Source: Pseudomonas putida (GTDB lineage Bacteria; Pseudomonadota; Gammaproteobacteria; Pseudomonadales; Pseudomonadaceae). Taken from it: a DNA stretch of 64,000 bases. Both the position numbers and the translations under genes were made by a program. Under the pieces are notes generated by a model that was not told where the DNA came from, ran no database searches, and was given only the letters and a program-made list of their open reading frames with translations. Of this stretch, positions 48,998-59,870 are shown in pieces (positions within the stretch are counted from its first letter, which is position 1; each line of letters starts with the position of its first letter). Location of the stretch: the NCBI GenBank assembly GCA_041071465.1, contig CP163498.1:2762001-2826000 (forward strand), written 5' to 3'.

Positions 48998-50104
48998 TTA
49001 GTGCTTGCGCAGGAACGCGAGCAGTTGCTGGTTGACCTGTTCAGCCGCTTCCATCTGCACCATATGCCCAGCCTCCGGCAGCACCAGTACTTCTGCCTCC
49101 AGGCCTTCGGCATGGCTGGCCGAGATGATCGCGTCCTTGCCGCCCCACACCACCAGTGCCGGGTGCTGTCCCAACACCCCGCGCAGGTCGTGGCGCTGCC
49201 GGTCGCCGTCGGCGAGGGCCGATGCCAGCTGGCGCAAGGCATCATCAACACCTTCCAGGCGCTTGAACTTGAGCATGTCCTCAAGCATTTGCCGGGTGAC
49301 CAGCGCCGGGTCGGCAAACAGCTGCACCATTTGTGGTTTAAGCGCATTGCGGTTGGCGGCGCTGACAAAACCTTGCAGGTACTGCCCGTTGATTGCGTCA
49401 CCCAGCCCGGCACTGGCCACCAGGCTCAGGCTGGCCACCCGCTGCGGCGCCAGGCGCGCCACGTTGAGGCTTACCGCACCGCCCATGGAATGGCCCGCCA
49501 GGTGGGCCTTGGCGATGTCCAGGTGGTCGAGCAAGGCCAGCACGGTTTCGCTCAGCTCGTCCAGGTCACCCCGTTGCAGGGCCTTGGCCGACTCGCCGTG
49601 CCCCGGCAGGTCCAGGGCGATTACGCGGCGTTCGGCGGCCAGCGCCGGGTGGTTGAACAGCCAGTTGTTGAGGTCGCCGCCAAAACCGTGCACCAGCACC
49701 AGCGGCGTGCCGCCTTCGCCCAGCTCGAACCAGCGCAGCAGGCGGCCACCGACTTCCGCCTTCTGCGGGGCCGGCCCTTGTGCCTGATCGGCGCCCCCTT
49801 CGGCGACGAACTCGGCCTGGAAGCGTTGCACCAGCGCATCGATTTCTGCTTCTTCGGCTTCGCCTTCCACCACCACTGCCAGTAGCGCGCCGACCGGCAG
49901 GGTTTCATCCGGCCTGGCCACCTGGCGGCGCAGTACACCACTGAACGGGGCTTCGACGCTGCTGCTGATCTTGTCGGTCTCGACGTCCAGCACCTCGTCG
50001 CCCTTGTTGATTTCGTCACCTTCCTGCTTGAGCCAGGCGTCCACCCGGCCCTCGGTCATCGACAAGCCCCACTTGGGCATGGTCAGGGTATGGATCTGGC
50101 TCAT
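48998..50104 (-). CDS. acoC: Acetoin dehydrogenase E2 component AcoC with alpha/beta hydrolase domain
   Basis: 368 residues, overlapping acoB by four bases. Residues 1-80 form a lipoyl domain (MPKWGLSMTEGRVDAWLKQEGDEI, lipoyl-Lys in ETDKISSS). After an Ala/Gln/Glu linker, residues 115-368 are an alpha/beta hydrolase: LVLVHGFGGDLNNWLF, nucleophile GHSMGG, and GHMVQME with the His. Typical 2-oxoacid E2 proteins end with a CoA-acyltransferase domain; Aco systems replace it with this fold. It transfers the acetyl group from cleaved acetoin to CoA. No E3 gene accompanies it, so a shared lipoamide dehydrogenase must serve. Confidence 0.93.
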   Translation of the reverse strand: MSQIHTLTMPKWGLSMTEGRVDAWLKQEGDEINKGDEVLDVETDKISSSVEAPFSGVLRRQVARPDETLPVGALLAVVVEGEAEEAEIDALVQRFQAEFVAEGGADQAQGPAPQKAEVGGRLLRWFELGEGGTPLVLVHGFGGDLNNWLFNHPALAAERRVIALDLPGHGESAKALQRGDLDELSETVLALLDHLDIAKAHLAGHSMGGAVSLNVARLAPQRVASLSLVASAGLGDAINGQYLQGFVSAANRNALKPQMVQLFADPALVTRQMLEDMLKFKRLEGVDDALRQLASALADGDRQRHDLRGVLGQHPALVVWGGKDAIISASHAEGLEAEVLVLPEAGHMVQMEAAEQVNQQLLAFLRKH

Positions 50105-51122
50105 GCGGCACTCCTTGCAGCTTCGATCACCTTGCGCACGGCAGTTTCGATCTTCGCCGCGTCAGGGATGTACAGGTCTTCCAGTGCGTCGGAGAACGGC
50201 ACCGGGGTGTGCGGCGCGGTGACCATTTCGATCGGGCCCTTGAGTGCGCCGAAGGCCTTCTGCGCCACCAGCGCGCTGATGTCGGTGGCCATCGAACAGC
50301 GCGGGTTGGCTTCATCGATCACCACCAGCCGGCCGGTCTTCTCCACGCTTTCCAGAATGCTGTCTTCGTCCAGCGGGCTGGTGGTGCGCAAGTCCAGCAC
50401 CTCGCAGTCGATGCCCTGGCGGGCCAGATTGTTGGCCGCTTCAAGTGCCACGTGGACCATGCGTCCATAGGTCACCAGGGTCACGTCGTCGCCATCGCGC
50501 AGGAAGTTGGCTTCGCCGAACGGCACGGTGTACACCTCTTCTGGCACTTCGCCTTGCATGCTGTACAGCAGCTTGTGTTCGCAGAAAATTACCGGGTCGT
50601 TGTCACGGATCGCCTGGATCAACAGGCCCTTGGCATCGTAGGGCGAGGACGGACACACCACCTTCAGGCCGGGGATGTGCGTCCATAGCGAGGTGAGCAT
50701 CTGCGAATGCTGGGCTGCCGCGCGCAGGCCGGCGCCGTACATCGTGCGCATCACCAGCGGGGTGACCGCCTTGCCGCCGAACATGTAGCGGAACTTGGCG
50801 GCCTGGTTGAGGATCTGGTCCAGGCAGCAGCCGGCGAAGTCGACGAACATCAGTTCGCACACCGGGCGCAGGCCCTGGGTGGCGGCACCGACCGCGGCGC
50901 CGACATAGCCGATTTCCGACAGCGGCGCGTCGAGCACGCGGCCGGGAATTGGTGGTACAGGCCTTTGGTCACCCCCAGCACGCCACCCCAGGCGTCATCC
51001 TCGCCGGGTGCACCGGCACCACCGGCGACGTCTTCGCCGATGATGAACACGGTATTGTCACGGCGCATTTCCTGGGCCAGGGCTTCGTTGATGGCCTGCT
51101 GGTAGCTGATCTTTCTTGCCAT
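50101..51122 (-). pseudogene. acoB: Acetoin dehydrogenase E1 beta AcoB, frameshifted in this sequence
   Basis: The frame from ATG 51122 encodes MARKISYQQAINEALAQEMRRDNTVFIIGEDVAGGAGAPGEDDAWGGVLGVTKGLYHQFP and then slips into AACSTRRCR. The correct continuation LDAPLSEIGYVGAAVGAATQGLRPVCELMFVDF ... EVLDLRTTSPLDEDSILESVEKTGRLVVIDE runs in another frame to 50101. The expected GRVLDAPLS requires one more G/C in the CCGGG/GGCC run near 50940-50945. Restoring it gives about 340 residues. Other parts are fully conserved. E1 beta partners AcoA in the thiamine diphosphate-dependent cleavage of acetoin. Confidence 0.88.
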
Positions 51123-51155
51123 GGTGGTTCTCCTGTTGTTCTTGTAATCCGCGGC

Positions 51156-52133
51156 TCAGGGGTAGGCGACGTAGACGTCGGTGAGCAGGTCGGCGGGCTG
51201 TGGCTTGGGATCGGATTTGGCGCGGCGCACGGCGTCTTCGATCAGGTCCTCGATGCGCGCGTCGATGGCGTCCAGTTGCTCGGCAGTGAGCAGGCCGGCG
51301 CGGGTGGTCTTGTTACGGAACTGCATCAGGCAGTCGCGGGATTCGCGCAGGTTTTTCACTTCATCGGGGGCGCGGTAGGTTTGCGCATCGCCCTCGAAGT
51401 GGCCGTAGTAGCGGCTGAGCTTGACCTCGATCAGCGACGGGCCTTGCCCGGAACGTGCGCGCTCGATGGCCGCGCCTGCGGCCTCGTACACGGCAAAGAA
51501 GTCGAAGCCGTCGATGGTGACGCCTGGCATGCCAAAGCCAGCAGCGCGGTCGGCGATGTGGTCGCAGGCGACCGACCAGTTGGAGGCGGTGGCCTCGGCG
51601 TAGCCGTTGTTTTCGGCCACGAAGATGCACGGCAAGTTCATGATCGACGCCATGTTCATGGCTTCGAACACGGCTCCCTCGTTGGAGGCGCCATCGCCGA
51701 AGAACGCCACCGACACGTCGTCACGGCCCTTGAGTTTGGCCGCCAGCGCGGCCCCGGCCACCAGCGGAGCGCCAGCACCGACGATGCCGTTGGCACCGAG
51801 CATTCCCTTTTCCAGGTCGGCAATGTGCATCGAGCCGCCCTTGCCGCCGCATACCCCGGTTTTCTTGCCGTAGATCTCGGCCATCATGCCGTACACGTCC
51901 ACGCCCTTGGCGATACAGTGGCCATGGCCGCGGTGGGTCGAGGCGATGCAGTCGCTGTCGCGCAGGTGGGCCATGACCCCGGCGGCGGAGGCTTCTTCGC
52001 CGGCATACAGGTGGACGAAGCCGGGGATCTCGCCCGTGGCGAATTCCACGTGCAGGCGTTCTTCGAAGGCGCGGATGGTGCGCATCACTTCATAGGCATG
52101 CAGCAGTTGTTCGGTACTGAGTTGATTGGACAT
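51156..52133 (-). CDS. acoA: Acetoin dehydrogenase E1 alpha AcoA
   Basis: ATG at 52133 gives 325 residues. The thiamine diphosphate motif is seen as FFGDGASNEGAVFEAMNMASIMNLPCIFVAENNGYAEATA. GHLYAGEEASAAGVMAHLRDSD-type sequence (here FVHLYAGEEASA) and HRGHGHCIAKG are E1-alpha features, and YYGHFEGDAQTYR ends the active-site region. With AcoB it cleaves acetoin to acetaldehyde and a hydroxyethyl group passed to AcoC. A 5'-extended frame to 52322 lacks a ribosome site. Confidence 0.95.
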   Translation of the reverse strand: MSNQLSTEQLLHAYEVMRTIRAFEERLHVEFATGEIPGFVHLYAGEEASAAGVMAHLRDSDCIASTHRGHGHCIAKGVDVYGMMAEIYGKKTGVCGGKGGSMHIADLEKGMLGANGIVGAGAPLVAGAALAAKLKGRDDVSVAFFGDGASNEGAVFEAMNMASIMNLPCIFVAENNGYAEATASNWSVACDHIADRAAGFGMPGVTIDGFDFFAVYEAAGAAIERARSGQGPSLIEVKLSRYYGHFEGDAQTYRAPDEVKNLRESRDCLMQFRNKTTRAGLLTAEQLDAIDARIEDLIEDAVRRAKSDPKPQPADLLTDVYVAYP

Positions 52134-52155
52134 CTTGTTGTTCTCCAGGGTTGTC

Positions 52156-53211
52156 TCAACACGGGTTTGCAGGGTGCAGCCGGTGGCCGCGCGGGACGGC
52201 CAGCAGGTGATGGCGAGCGGCATGCGCCAGTACGGCCTCGACGTCCACGCTGAGCGGGCCTTGGTGGTCGAGGGTGATGGTGGGCGTGTCGTGTTCGGCA
52301 AATTCGATTTCACGTTCGCCATCCAGGGCCAGGGTGCCGCTGGCCAGGCTCAGGCGATGGGCGACGCCGGGCGTCAGTGGGCCGCTGGCGGTAATGCCGC
52401 AGGCTTGCAGCAGGCCGGGGGCCAGGGGGACGAGCAGCGCTTGCTCGGCAGCGGGGTTCAGGCGTACCCAGGCGCCGTGCGGGTCCTGGCGCGATACTGG
52501 GCACCACAGGCCGCACAAGGCCGACAGGCCGATGGCATGGGGCTCGGCGAAGCAGGCGAAGACCTCGCAGAGGTCCTCGCTGCGGCTGAGCGCGCGGGCA
52601 CCGATGAAGCGTTGCGGTGACACGGCCACTTCGACCAAGGCCCATTCCGCCAGCTGTTGCTCTGGCACGTTCACCAGCAGGCGCTTGTTGCGGCGCAAGC
52701 CGATGCTGGCCGGCACCCGGCCACTGGCGAGCAGGCCGCCGGCCAGGCCCGCGCTGGTGGCTTCGCGCAGTTCGGGGAAGGCGTTGTTGGTACCGGTGGA
52801 CAGGGTCAGCAGCGGTACGTCACCGGCTTGGGCGGCGACCGCCTTGTGGGTGCCGTCGCCACCCAGCACAGCGATCATCGACACGCCACGCTCGACCATG
52901 CGCCGGGTAGCCAGGTGGGTATCGGCCACGGTCTGGGTCAGTGGCAGGTCGAGGATCTCGATGGCCGGCCAGTGCTGATCGTGGGCCCCTGGGCCCTGGC
53001 TGGCCTTGAGTACAGCGGCGGCGATGCCGGTCATGTCGCTGGGCAGCAGCACCTGGCCGATGCCGGTGGCGCCGAAGGCTGCGAGCAGGCGTTGAATCGC
53101 CGAGGCTTTGTCGGTGCTCGAATAGAGCCCGGCATTGGCGGTCAGGCGGCGTAGGTCGCGGCCAGAGGCAGGGTTGGCAATGATCCCGACAATCGGGGCG
53201 GGTAGCGGCAT
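52156..53211 (-). CDS. acoX: AcoX, acetoin catabolism protein with NAD-kinase-like fold
   Basis: ATG at 53211 gives 351 residues; the frame upstream of 53211 is non-coding. The ATP-NAD kinase-like core appears as VGIIANPASGRDLRRL, MIAVLGGDGTHKAVAAQ and LTLSTGTNNAFPE. A beta-rich C-terminal half follows (GERREIEFAE-like). AcoX is a regular but biochemically undefined member of aco operons. It is the first gene after the sigma-54 promoter. Confidence 0.9.
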   Translation of the reverse strand: MPLPAPIVGIIANPASGRDLRRLTANAGLYSSTDKASAIQRLLAAFGATGIGQVLLPSDMTGIAAAVLKASQGPGAHDQHWPAIEILDLPLTQTVADTHLATRRMVERGVSMIAVLGGDGTHKAVAAQAGDVPLLTLSTGTNNAFPELREATSAGLAGGLLASGRVPASIGLRRNKRLLVNVPEQQLAEWALVEVAVSPQRFIGARALSRSEDLCEVFACFAEPHAIGLSALCGLWCPVSRQDPHGAWVRLNPAAEQALLVPLAPGLLQACGITASGPLTPGVAHRLSLASGTLALDGEREIEFAEHDTPTITLDHQGPLSVDVEAVLAHAARHHLLAVPRGHRLHPANPC

Positions 53212-53245
53212 GGCGCACCTCGTATTTTTGTTTGCAAGGGCTTGA

Positions 53246-53260
53246 GCAAGCGCGGTGCCA
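53246..53260 (-). promoter_or_regulatory. Sigma-54 promoter of the aco operon
   Basis: Minus-strand TGGCACCGCGCTTGC is a perfect TGGCAC-N5-TTGC element, 35 bases upstream of acoX. It faces the divergent acoR gene. Confidence 0.88.
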
Positions 53261-53380
53261 GCTTTCTTCGCCTTGGCTGAAGTGGCCGCGCTAGAGGGCT
53301 TTGGTCGAGTTATGGCAGGCCTGCACGGCGGCGCCGACGAGACGCCGGGTGCCAGCGCGGGGCTGGCCATGCCGAGACGC

Positions 53381-53397
53381 TGAGACGCTGCGTCTCA
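53381..53397. promoter_or_regulatory. Probable AcoR binding site (UAS)
   Basis: TGAGACGCTGCGTCTCA is a perfect 7-bp inverted repeat with a 3-base centre, about 120 bases upstream of the -24 element. A tandem half-copy GAGACGC lies just before it (53374-53380). Position and symmetry fit an enhancer for AcoR. The remaining part of 53212-53494 shows no gene. Confidence 0.7.
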
Positions 53398-53494
53398 AGC
53401 TCGGCAGTAATCACACAGTGCTTGTCGGGGCATGCACAGAGGCGCTTAATGGCCGGACAACGATAAAAACAGCAACGAGAACCGGAGGGCCTGA

Positions 53495-55348
53495 ATGCTT
53501 GCCGCGAACTCCCGAGCCCACGTCGACTGCGTCAGCAGGGTGCTGAAGAATGCCGATCGCCTGCCACAGGCGCCGGTTCCTGCGCTGATCCTCGACTCAT
53601 GGCGCCGCTCCATGGAGCTGTACCGCCTCGACCCTGGGTCCCAGCAGGGGCCGCGTATCCTTTCCCAAAGCCTGCTCAACGAATGCCGCGAACGCGCCGA
53701 GCTGTTCCTGCGTATCGCCAGCGATGCCGTGGCACGCCTGCATGAGCGGGTGCGCGGCGCCGACTACTGCGTGCTGCTGACCGACGCCCAGGGGCGCACC
53801 ATCGATTATCGGGTCGAGTCGGCCATCCGCAACGACTGCCGCAAAGCCGGGCTGTACTTGGGCACCTGCTGGTCAGAGGGCGAGGAGGGCACCTGCGGCG
53901 TGGCGGCGGTGCTGACCAGCAAGGCCCCGGTCACGGTGCACAAGCGCGATCACTTTCGCGCTGCCTTCATCGGCCTTACCTGCACTGCCGCACCGGTATT
54001 CGACCCGTTGGGCGAGCTTTTGGGTGTGGTGGATGTATCAGCCTTGCAGTCGCCAGACGATCGGCGCAGCCAGCACCTGATCCGGCAACTGGTCGAGCAG
54101 ACGGCCCGCGAGATCGAAAACGCCTTCTTCATGCACAGTGCCCAGGGCCATTGGGTGATGCGTGCCCATGGCACGCCAGGTTATGTGGAAAGCCAGCCCG
54201 ATTACCTGCTGGCCTGGGATGCCGATGGCCGCTTGCAGGCCATCAACAGCCTGGCGCGGCAACGCTTGGTGGAGCGCTTGGGGCGTTTGCCCGAGCATAT
54301 TGGCGAACTGTTCGACCTAGACCAGTTGCGCCGGGTGAGCGCGACTTCAGCCCAGCGCCTGCCCGGCTTGGGTGGTTTGTATGGCCGGGTCAGCGCGCCG
54401 CAACGACGCGAGCGCGCGCAGCCGTTGCATCAGGCCCAGGACGCGCGGATCGAGCAGCACCTGCGGTTGGCCACGCGGGTCAAGGACTGCAACCTGGCGG
54501 TGCTGGTGCTAGGCGAAACCGGTGCTGGCAAAGAGGTCTTTGCCCGCCAGTTGCACCAGCAAAGCCTGCGCCGCGACGGCCCGTTCGTCACACTGAACTG
54601 CGCGGCCATCCCGGAAAGCCTGATCGAGAGCGAGTTGTTCGGCTATGTCGCAGGAGCCTTTACCGGGGCTTCCAGCAAAGGCATGCAGGGGCTGTTGCAG
54701 CAGGCCGATGGCGGTACGCTGTTCCTGGACGAAATCGGCGATATGCCGTTGCACCTGCAAACCCGCTTGTTGCGGGTGCTGGCCGAGGGCGAAGTGGCGC
54801 CGCTGGGTGCTGCACGGCGCGAGCGGGTGGACATTCAGGTGATCTGTGCCACTCACCGCGACCTGGCAACCATGGTGGCGGACGGGCGTTTTCGTGAGGA
54901 TCTGTATTTCCGCCTGGCCAATGCCCGGTTCGAGCTGCCGCCGCTGCGTGAGCGCGAGGACCGCTTGGGGTTGATTCACCAGCTGCTGGCCGAAGAAGCC
55001 CTGGCCTGTGGAGTGGAGGTGGTACTGGCCGATGCTGCGCTGCAGGCGTTGCTGGTTTATCGCTGGCCGGGCAATTTGCGCCAGCTGCGGCAGGTGTTGC
55101 GCTATGCCTGTGCGGTGAGCGAGGGCGGGCAGTTGCACTTGCAGGACCTGCCGCATGAGGTTCGCGGTGACGCGGTTGTTTCGGCTGAAAGCGGCGTATC
55201 GTGCCCGGCCCGGCAGTTGCTGCTGGATGCATTGATCCGTCATCGCTGGAAGCCAGCGGATGCGGCGCGGGCTTTGGGGATCTCGCGGGCGACCCTGTAT
55301 CGACGGGTGCATGAGCATCGTATCGAGATGCCGCGGATGAAGGGGTAG
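53495..55348 (+). CDS. acoR: Sigma-54-dependent activator AcoR
   Basis: 617 residues, with GGAGGG shortly upstream of the ATG. GAF-type sensor ([52 protein letters not shown]), AAA+ domain with Walker [16 protein letters not shown], intact GAFTGA loop, Walker B LFLDEIGD, and [27 protein letters not shown]. It activates the divergent acoXABC-adh operon through the sigma-54 promoter, probably on sensing acetoin or acetaldehyde. It is a paralogue of the activator at 40.9 kb, but without REP insertion. Confidence 0.95.
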   Translation: MLAANSRAHVDCVSRVLKNADRLPQAPVPALILDSWRRSMELYRLDPGSQQGPRILSQSLLNECRERAELFLRIASDAVARLHERVRGADYCVLLTDAQGRTIDYRVESAIRNDCRKAGLYLGTCWSEGEEGTCGVAAVLTSKAPVTVHKRDHFRAAFIGLTCTAAPVFDPLGELLGVVDVSALQSPDDRRSQHLIRQLVEQTAREIENAFFMHSAQGHWVMRAHGTPGYVESQPDYLLAWDADGRLQAINSLARQRLVERLGRLPEHIGELFDLDQLRRVSATSAQRLPGLGGLYGRVSAPQRRERAQPLHQAQDARIEQHLRLATRVKDCNLAVLVLGETGAGKEVFARQLHQQSLRRDGPFVTLNCAAIPESLIESELFGYVAGAFTGASSKGMQGLLQQADGGTLFLDEIGDMPLHLQTRLLRVLAEGEVAPLGAARRERVDIQVICATHRDLATMVADGRFREDLYFRLANARFELPPLREREDRLGLIHQLLAEEALACGVEVVLADAALQALLVYRWPGNLRQLRQVLRYACAVSEGGQLHLQDLPHEVRGDAVVSAESGVSCPARQLLLDALIRHRWKPADAARALGISRATLYRRVHEHRIEMPRMKG

Positions 55349-55388
55349 GGCCATTGGGGCCGCATAGCGGCCCCAGATTGTTGCAGGC

Positions 55389-55417
55389 ATAAAAACCCCG
55401 GAACAGGTCCGGGGTTC
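55389..55417 (-). terminator. Intrinsic terminator of the accBC operon
   Basis: ACCCCGGACCTGTTCCGGGGT forms a stem of CCCCGGA-type arms, followed on the minus strand by TTTTTAT. It lies about 20 bases past the accC stop and may also stop acoR from the other side. Confidence 0.88.
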
Positions 55418-55437
55418 TGGTACATCACACTACTCGA

Positions 55438-56793
55438 TCAATGCTCGTTGGCCAGCTTGTGTTCGAGGTAGTGAATGTTGACGCCGCCTTTGCAGAAACC
55501 TTCATCACGCACCAGGTCGCGGTGCAGCGGGATGTTGGTCTTGATGCCGTCGACGACGATCTCGTCCAGGGCATTGCGCATGCGCGCCATGGCTTCGTCG
55601 CGGTCCTTGCCGTAGGTGATCAGCTTGCCGATCAGCGAGTCGTAGTTCGGCGGAACCGAATAACCGCTGTACAGGTGCGAATCGACACGTACGCCATTGC
55701 CGCCTGGTGCGTGGAAGTGCTTCACCTTGCCTGGGCTTGGGATGAACTTCTTCGGGTCTTCTGCGTTGATCCGGCACTCCAGCGAGTGGCCACGGATCAC
55801 CACGTCTTCCTGGCGGAACGACAGCTTGTTGCCAGCGGCGATGCTCAGCATCTCCTTGACGATGTCGATACCGGTAACCATCTCCGACACCGGGTGCTCA
55901 ACCTGCACGCGGGTGTTCATCTCGATGAAGTAGAAGCGGCCGTTTTCGTACAGGAACTCGAAAGTACCGGCACCACGGTAGCCGATCTCGATGCACGCAT
56001 CGACGCAGCGCTTGAACACTTCCTGACGGGCCTTTTCGTCGATGCCCGGGGCTGGTGCTTCTTCCAGTACCTTCTGGTGACGGCGCTGCAACGAGCAGTC
56101 GCGGTCGCCCAGGTGGATGGCGTTGCCCTGGCCGTCGGACAGCACCTGCACTTCCACGTGACGTGGGTTGGTCAGGAACTTCTCCAGGTAGACCATCGGG
56201 TTGCCGAAGGCAGCACCGGCTTCGGTACGGGTGAGCTTGGCCGAGGAAATCAGGTCCTCTTCCTTGTGCACCACGCGCATGCCGCGACCACCACCACCAC
56301 CGGCGGCTTTGATGATCACCGGGTAGCCGACGTCACGGGCAATCGCCAGGGCGACTTCTTCGTCTTCCGGCAGCGGGCCATCGGAGCCTGGTACGGTCGG
56401 CACGCCCGACTTGATCATCGCGTCCTTGGCCGAAACCTTGTCACCCATCAGGCGAATGGTGTCGGCTTTCGGGCCGATGAAGGCGAAGCCGGATTTTTCT
56501 ACCTGTTCGGCGAAGTCGGCGTTTTCTGCCAGGAAGCCGTAGCCCGGGTGAATCGCGGTGGCGCCGGTGACTTCGGCGGCAGCGATGATTGCCGGGATAT
56601 GCAGGTAGGAATCCTTGGACGATGCAGGACCGATGCAGACCGACTCGTCTGCCAGGCCCAGGTGCATCAGCTCACGGTCGGCGGTGGAGTGCACAGCGAC
56701 GGTTTTGATGCCCAGCTCTTTGCAGGCACGCAGGATCCGCAGGGCAATTTCCCCACGGTTGGCGATCAGGACTTTTTCGAGCTTCCCAGACAT
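55438..56793 (-). CDS. accC: Biotin carboxylase AccC
   Basis: ATG at 56793 (GGAGAGCC upstream) gives 451 residues: [34 protein letters not shown]-grasp loop [53 protein letters not shown] and [22 protein letters not shown]. It carboxylates biotin on AccB, the first half of the acetyl-CoA carboxylase reaction in fatty acid synthesis. The gene follows accB by 17 bases. Confidence 0.98.
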   Translation of the reverse strand: MSGKLEKVLIANRGEIALRILRACKELGIKTVAVHSTADRELMHLGLADESVCIGPASSKDSYLHIPAIIAAAEVTGATAIHPGYGFLAENADFAEQVEKSGFAFIGPKADTIRLMGDKVSAKDAMIKSGVPTVPGSDGPLPEDEEVALAIARDVGYPVIIKAAGGGGGRGMRVVHKEEDLISSAKLTRTEAGAAFGNPMVYLEKFLTNPRHVEVQVLSDGQGNAIHLGDRDCSLQRRHQKVLEEAPAPGIDEKARQEVFKRCVDACIEIGYRGAGTFEFLYENGRFYFIEMNTRVQVEHPVSEMVTGIDIVKEMLSIAAGNKLSFRQEDVVIRGHSLECRINAEDPKKFIPSPGKVKHFHAPGGNGVRVDSHLYSGYSVPPNYDSLIGKLITYGKDRDEAMARMRNALDEIVVDGIKTNIPLHRDLVRDEGFCKGGVNIHYLEHKLANEH

Positions 56794-56810
56794 CGTTGGC
56801 TCTCCGCGAT

Positions 56811-57272
56811 TCAAACGACGGTGAACAGCGGCTGGTCGAACTCAACCGGCTGGCCGTCTTCTACCAGGATGGCGTCGATGACACCGCCAACATCGGCTTC
56901 GATGTGGTTCATCATCTTCATGGCTTCAACGATGCACAGGGTGTCGCCCTTTTTCACCGTCTGGCCAACTTCAGCGAAGTTAGGCGAGGTCGGCGAAGGC
57001 TTGCGGTAGAAGGTGCCGACCATTGGCGAACGGATCACGGTGCCTTTCAGGGCTGGGGCAGCAGCAGCGGCTTCGGCGACAGGGGCGGCGGCGGCAACTG
57101 GCGCAGCAACCGGGGCGGCAGCCATCGGTGCTGGTGCGTAGAACTGCTGGGCAGCTGGGGTTTTGCTGTGACGGCTGATACGGACCGACTCTTCGCCTTC
57201 CTTGATCTCCAGTTCGTCGATGCCAGACTCTTCCAGCAGCTCGATCAGTTTCTTGACTTTACGGATATCCAT
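56811..57272 (-). CDS. accB: Biotin carboxyl carrier protein AccB
   Basis: 153 residues. The N-terminal helix [35 protein letters not shown] is followed by an Ala/Pro-rich flexible linker (about 45-75) and the biotinyl domain, with the biotinylated Lys119 in [10 protein letters not shown]. It carries the carboxyl group between AccC and the AccAD transferase. Separated from aroQ by a spacer of 99 bases with a weak hairpin. Confidence 0.97.
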   Translation of the reverse strand: MDIRKVKKLIELLEESGIDELEIKEGEESVRISRHSKTPAAQQFYAPAPMAAAPVAAPVAAAAPVAEAAAAAPALKGTVIRSPMVGTFYRKPSPTSPNFAEVGQTVKKGDTLCIVEAMKMMNHIEADVGGVIDAILVEDGQPVEFDQPLFTVV

Positions 57273-57371
57273 TAATCATCAACTCCCAAAGGTTCGGTCA
57301 GGGGGCGAAATACAAAAAAACGTATCGGAACGTTTCTCTCGAACCCCGGCCCACTTAGGCCAGGGTTTTCA

Positions 57372-57827
57372 TCATTTGGGCTGTGCGTTGGCAGCCAGTT
57401 GTTCCAGCGCGGACTCCAGGGCCAGGCGATAACCGCTGGCGCCCAGGCCGCAGATCACCCCTACGGCAACATCGGAAAAGTAGGAGTGGTGACGGAACGG
57501 TTCGCGTTTGTGCACGTTGGACAGGTGCACTTCGATGAATGGGATGCTCACCGCAAGCAATGCGTCACGTAATGCGACGCTTGTGTGGGTGAAAGCAGCC
57601 GGATTGATCAGGATGAAGTCCACACCCTCGTTGCGTGCGGCGTGAATGCGGTCGATCAATTCGTATTCGGCATTGCTCTGCAGGTACTGCAGATGGTGGC
57701 CTGCGGCGCGGGCACGTTGCTCCAGGTCCTGGTTGATCTGGGCCAGGGTCACGGCGCCGTAATGGCCTGGCTCGCGAGTACCGAGCAGGTTGAGGTTGGG
57801 GCCGTGGAGCACCAGTAGCGTTGCCAT
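57372..57827 (-). CDS. aroQ: Type II 3-dehydroquinate dehydratase AroQ
   Basis: ATG at 57827 gives 151 residues with the type II fingerprints [56 protein letters not shown] and [39 protein letters not shown]. It carries out the third step of the shikimate pathway. The aroQ-accB-accC order is common in proteobacteria. The longer open frame to 57974 is not supported by a ribosome site. Confidence 0.96.
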   Translation of the reverse strand: MATLLVLHGPNLNLLGTREPGHYGAVTLAQINQDLEQRARAAGHHLQYLQSNAEYELIDRIHAARNEGVDFILINPAAFTHTSVALRDALLAVSIPFIEVHLSNVHKREPFRHHSYFSDVAVGVICGLGASGYRLALESALEQLAANAQPK

Positions 57828-58006
57828 CTGCGGATTCCTTGGATTTGTAGGGCAATTCGACACAGCGCGGCGAGTGTGCCGTAAAGCGACCGCAAGTGTC
57901 CAGTTCCCGGCAATAGCCAGCACGATGTCCGAGATTCGCGCGAAGTATGTGACCAAATAATTAAATCTGGTCACTGATTTCAGGATTTTCCCCGCCTCGC
58001 GGGAAG

Positions 58007-59779
58007 TTATAGACCGGCTTTGCCGCGTACGCGTGCCAGAATTTGTGCAAATTCAGCGGCGTTTATTTCGCCTATCACCCGATCAGCGGTAATTTCGCTG
58101 CCGTTCGCTGCAAAGAACAGCAGGGCAGGCGGGCCGAACAGCTGGTAGCGGTCGAGCAGTTTGCGTTGCTCGGCATTGCTTTCGGTGATGTCGAAACGCA
58201 GCAGTTTGAAGCCGGTCAACTGTGTCTGCACCTGGGGCGCATTGAGCACCTCATGCTCGATCACCTTGCAACTGATGCACCAGTCGGCGTACCAGTCCAG
58301 CAGCACTGGCTGCCCGGCCGCCTTGGCTTGCGCCAAGGCCGCGTCCAATGCGTCAGGCGTGGTGATGGTCTGCCAGGCATCGGCCTTTGCCGTCGGGCTG
58401 GCGCCGCTGGCGCCCAGTGTTGCAACTGGCAGCGGTCGCAGTGGGTCGCCCTGGCCACTGAGGGCGCCGTACCAACAGGCCAGCGCGTACACCAGCAAGG
58501 CCAGGCCGAGCAGTTGCGCCAGGCGCTGGGGCGCGGTTTTGACGACGAGCTCCAGGGCACCGAGGAACAGGGCCACGCCAGCGGCGAGGAAACCGACCAG
58601 CAGCAAGGTCACAGGGCCTGGCAGTACACGGCTGAGCAAGCCGATGGCCAGCCCCAGCAGCAGCACGCCGATGGCGTTTTTCACCGTGTTCATCCAAGGG
58701 CCGCTTTTCGGCAGCCAGGCTGCGCCACCGGTGGCCACCAGTAGCAACGGTGCGCCCATGCCCAAACCCAGGGCGAACAACTTGAGCGCGCCGCCCAGGG
58801 CATCGCCGCTGGCGCTGATATACAGCAGGGCACCGGCCAGGGGCGCCGAGACGCATGGCGAAACCAGCAGGCTGGAGAGCACGCCAAGTATTGCCGCGCC
58901 TAGCAGAGAGCCGCCGCGGGTATGGTTGGCGACGTTGTTCAGGCGGTTGCTCAGGGCCTGGGGCAGCTTCAGTTCGAACAGGCCGAACATGGCCAGGGCG
59001 AATACCACGAAGAACAGCGCGAAAGGCACCAGCACCCAGGCCGACTGCAGGCGTGCCTGCAGGTTCAGGCCCGCACCGAACAGGCCCATCAGGGCGCCGA
59101 GTGCCGCAAAGCTGGCAGCCATAGGCAGCACGTAGGCCAGCGACAGCGACAGCCCGCGTAGCCCGCCAACCTGGCCGCGCAGCACCACGCCAGACAGGAT
59201 CGGCAGCATCGGCAGGACGCAGGGCGTGAAGGTCAGGCCGACCCCGGCGAGGAAGAACAGCAGCAGCGACTTCCAGTTCCAGGCAGGGGTGGTGGTGGTC
59301 GGCGTGTTGCCAAGGCCTTCGCCATCGATGGTCAGGCGTGCGGTTTCCGGTGGGTAGCACAGGCCTTTGTCGGCGCAGCCCTGGTAGCCCACCAGCAAGG
59401 TGAAGGCGCGCGGGTCGTTGCGTGGCAGCTCGATGTCGAGCACACCGTGGTACACCTCGACGTCGCCGAAAAACTCATCGTGCTTGGCTTCGCCCTTGGG
59501 GATGTTCGGCGTGCCAAGGGCGATATCGGCCGGTTCCGTGCGGAACTGGAAACGGTGGCGGTAGAGGTAATAGCCATCGGTGGCGACGAAACGCAGCTTG
59601 ATGGTTTGCGCATCGGCCTGGACCAGGTTGAGCTTGAAGGCTTCGTGCACCGGCAGGAAGTCGGCGTTGTTGGCCAGCGAAGCGGCGCCGAGTGTGGCGC
59701 TGGGGCGGTTGTCGAGCAGGCCCGTGGCGAAGGCAGGGCTGGCCAGCAGCAGGAACAGCAGGAAAAACAGGCGGCGCAT
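58007..59779 (-). CDS. dsbD: Thiol:disulfide interchange protein DsbD
   Basis: ATG at 59779 gives 590 residues. A signal peptide ([18 protein letters not shown]) leads into the periplasmic alpha domain with [14 protein letters not shown] Cys pair. Eight membrane segments follow ([47 protein letters not shown] and others, with paired Cys). A C-terminal thioredoxin domain has [17 protein letters not shown]. It carries electrons from cytoplasmic thioredoxin to the periplasm for DsbC and cytochrome maturation. Confidence 0.96.
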   Translation of the reverse strand: MRRLFFLLFLLLASPAFATGLLDNRPSATLGAASLANNADFLPVHEAFKLNLVQADAQTIKLRFVATDGYYLYRHRFQFRTEPADIALGTPNIPKGEAKHDEFFGDVEVYHGVLDIELPRNDPRAFTLLVGYQGCADKGLCYPPETARLTIDGEGLGNTPTTTTPAWNWKSLLLFFLAGVGLTFTPCVLPMLPILSGVVLRGQVGGLRGLSLSLAYVLPMAASFAALGALMGLFGAGLNLQARLQSAWVLVPFALFFVVFALAMFGLFELKLPQALSNRLNNVANHTRGGSLLGAAILGVLSSLLVSPCVSAPLAGALLYISASGDALGGALKLFALGLGMGAPLLLVATGGAAWLPKSGPWMNTVKNAIGVLLLGLAIGLLSRVLPGPVTLLLVGFLAAGVALFLGALELVVKTAPQRLAQLLGLALLVYALACWYGALSGQGDPLRPLPVATLGASGASPTAKADAWQTITTPDALDAALAQAKAAGQPVLLDWYADWCISCKVIEHEVLNAPQVQTQLTGFKLLRFDITESNAEQRKLLDRYQLFGPPALLFFAANGSEITADRVIGEINAAEFAQILARVRGKAGL

Positions 59780-59870
59780 GGCGGACTCGCGAGGTGGAAC
59801 GTGCTGGGCATGATAGCGGAGTTGGTGTGGGTTGGGGCCAGTAGTGCCTGCCATGACATATGCGGCGCCT

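Noticed and set aside
57341..57371. Terminator between aroQ and accB
   Set aside because: A CCCTGGCC/GGGCCGGGG hairpin exists on the minus strand but is followed by TTCGAG, not a T-run, so I did not list it as a feature.
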